Source: Rhodovulum sp. MB263
GTDB taxonomy: Bacteria; Pseudomonadota; Alphaproteobacteria; Rhodobacterales; Rhodobacteraceae
Assembly: GCF_002073975.1 (NCBI RefSeq)
Contig: NZ_CP020386.1
Span: 1 to 63,277, forward strand
Reading direction: 5' to 3'
DNA: 63,277 nt
Numbering within the stretch: position 1 is the first letter of the stretch; each line of letters opens with the position of its first letter. The notes beneath the pieces were generated by a model, which saw only the letters and a list, made by a program, of their open reading frames with translations, searched no databases and was not told the origin of the DNA. A program made the translations under genes and the position numbers. Below are positions 63,089-63,277 of this stretch, one piece after another.

Positions 63089-63123
63089 CTTGGGCAATAT
63101 ATCTTCAGGGGAGTAGGGGGAAT

Positions 63124-63277
63124 ATGCGTATCCTGAAAACACTGGCGGCTTCGGCCGTTCTGGCGCTGTCTGCGGGCGCGCTCCATGCATCGACAATGTC
63201 CTTCGCCGGCGGCACCGGGTACAATGTCGCCTTCGGCACCGGCAACTACACCGGCGACTGCTCCGGCGGCAAGACCA
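63124..63277 (+). CDS. VPLPA-CTERM sorting-domain protein, N-terminal part (gene continues at base 1)
   Basis: ATG 63124 follows aggggagtaggggga. The first 23 residues, MRILKTLAASAVLALSAGAL and HAS, are a clear Sec signal peptide, followed by a Gly-, Phe- and Thr-rich mature start with a Cys at GDCSGGK. The frame is open to the last base, which combines with bases 1-2 to form a codon. The next residues, from base 3, are CYDPNGPAG, giving a plausible CxxGxxxxC pair. See the entry at 1-509 for the sorting tail. Confidence 0.9.
   Translation, partial: MRILKTLAASAVLALSAGALHASTMSFAGGTGYNVAFGTGNYTGDCSGGKT

Larger units (their letters stand above)
62823..63123. promoter_or_regulatory. AT-rich upstream region of the VPLPA-CTERM gene
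   Basis: From about 62885 GC content drops clearly. It holds a possible 43-aa frame (62957-63088), an inverted repeat (63045-63066) and a strong ribosome-binding site, aggggagtaggggga, just before ATG 63124. TTGACT is at 63085-63090, but I see no well-spaced -10 element. The exosortase substrate is therefore probably regulated separately from the rest. Confidence 0.5.

Noticed and set aside
1-63277. tRNA, rRNA, CRISPR array, insertion sequence or prophage capsid/terminase genes
   Set aside because: I looked for clover-leaf sequences, regular spaced repeats, transposase motifs and phage structural genes and saw none; the spike-like module has no capsid, portal or terminase neighbours.

Overview
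The window looks like a complete circular plasmid of 63,277 bp from a high-GC alphaproteobacterium, most likely a marine member of the Rhodobacteraceae (roseobacter/Rhodovulum-like). The strongest evidence for circularity is one gene split by the linearisation point. The reading frame that starts at 63124 runs off the right end and continues in frame from base 1 to a stop at 507-509. Joined, it encodes a 220-residue protein with a signal peptide and an IPLPA-type exosortase sorting tail. The replication core (about 17.99-22.03 kb) is a RepA-type initiator with two 17-bp iterons, divergent parA-parB, and a perfect 20-bp palindrome downstream of parB that is a good parS candidate. I see no conjugation, mobilisation, toxin-antitoxin, IS or RNA genes.

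Almost everything else builds, exports or decorates an exopolysaccharide. Precursors: rmlC-rmlB-rmlD-rmlA (59.6-56.3 kb, minus) for dTDP-L-rhamnose, and manC (16.5 kb) plus a phosphomannomutase (28.8 kb) for GDP-mannose. Assembly: an ExoY/WbaP-type initiating sugar-phosphate transferase (38.1 kb), about ten further glycosyltransferases, a Wzx-like flippase (13.4 kb) and a Wzy/ligase-like protein (9.1 kb). Export: a short Wza-like protein, an EpsL-like outer-membrane barrel, a PrsT-like TPR lipoprotein and a rhomboid protease on the minus strand (38.8-32.8 kb), divergent from an ExeA-type ATPase, a Wzz/GumC-like protein and a CpsD-like ATPase (39.3-42.5 kb). Decoration: four sulfotransferases, four acyltransferase-3 proteins and a polysaccharide pyruvyltransferase. 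This predicts a sulfated, acylated, pyruvylated, rhamnose- and mannose-containing polymer. An exosortase D-EpsI fusion (6.2-7.8 kb) and its single visible substrate (63124 through 509) complete an EPS-linked protein-sorting system.

Layout: 0-5 kb substrate C-terminus, acyltransferase, 1112-aa secreted beta-helix protein; 5.4-18 kb exosortase, assembly genes, manC; 18-22 kb replication/partition; 22-32.6 kb glycosyltransferases, phosphomannomutase, pyruvyltransferase; 32.8-43.6 kb export machinery; 43.8-49.7 kb a three-gene spike-like module; 49.7-56.3 kb sulfotransferases, glycosyltransferases, acyltransferases; 56.3-59.6 kb rml operon; 59.9-62.8 kb HAD-UbiA fusion and GT39-like gene.

The gene content and RepA/ParAB core resemble the RepA-I 'biofilm plasmids' with a rhamnose operon known from roseobacters; assignment to that compatibility group is inference. 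The most unusual part is 43.8-49.7 kb: a small protein resembling the gene-transfer-agent head-spike base family (RCAP_Rcc01079), followed by two very large repeat/beta-helix proteins without signal peptides. The last of these is a clear paralogue of the signal-bearing 1112-aa protein near the exosortase.
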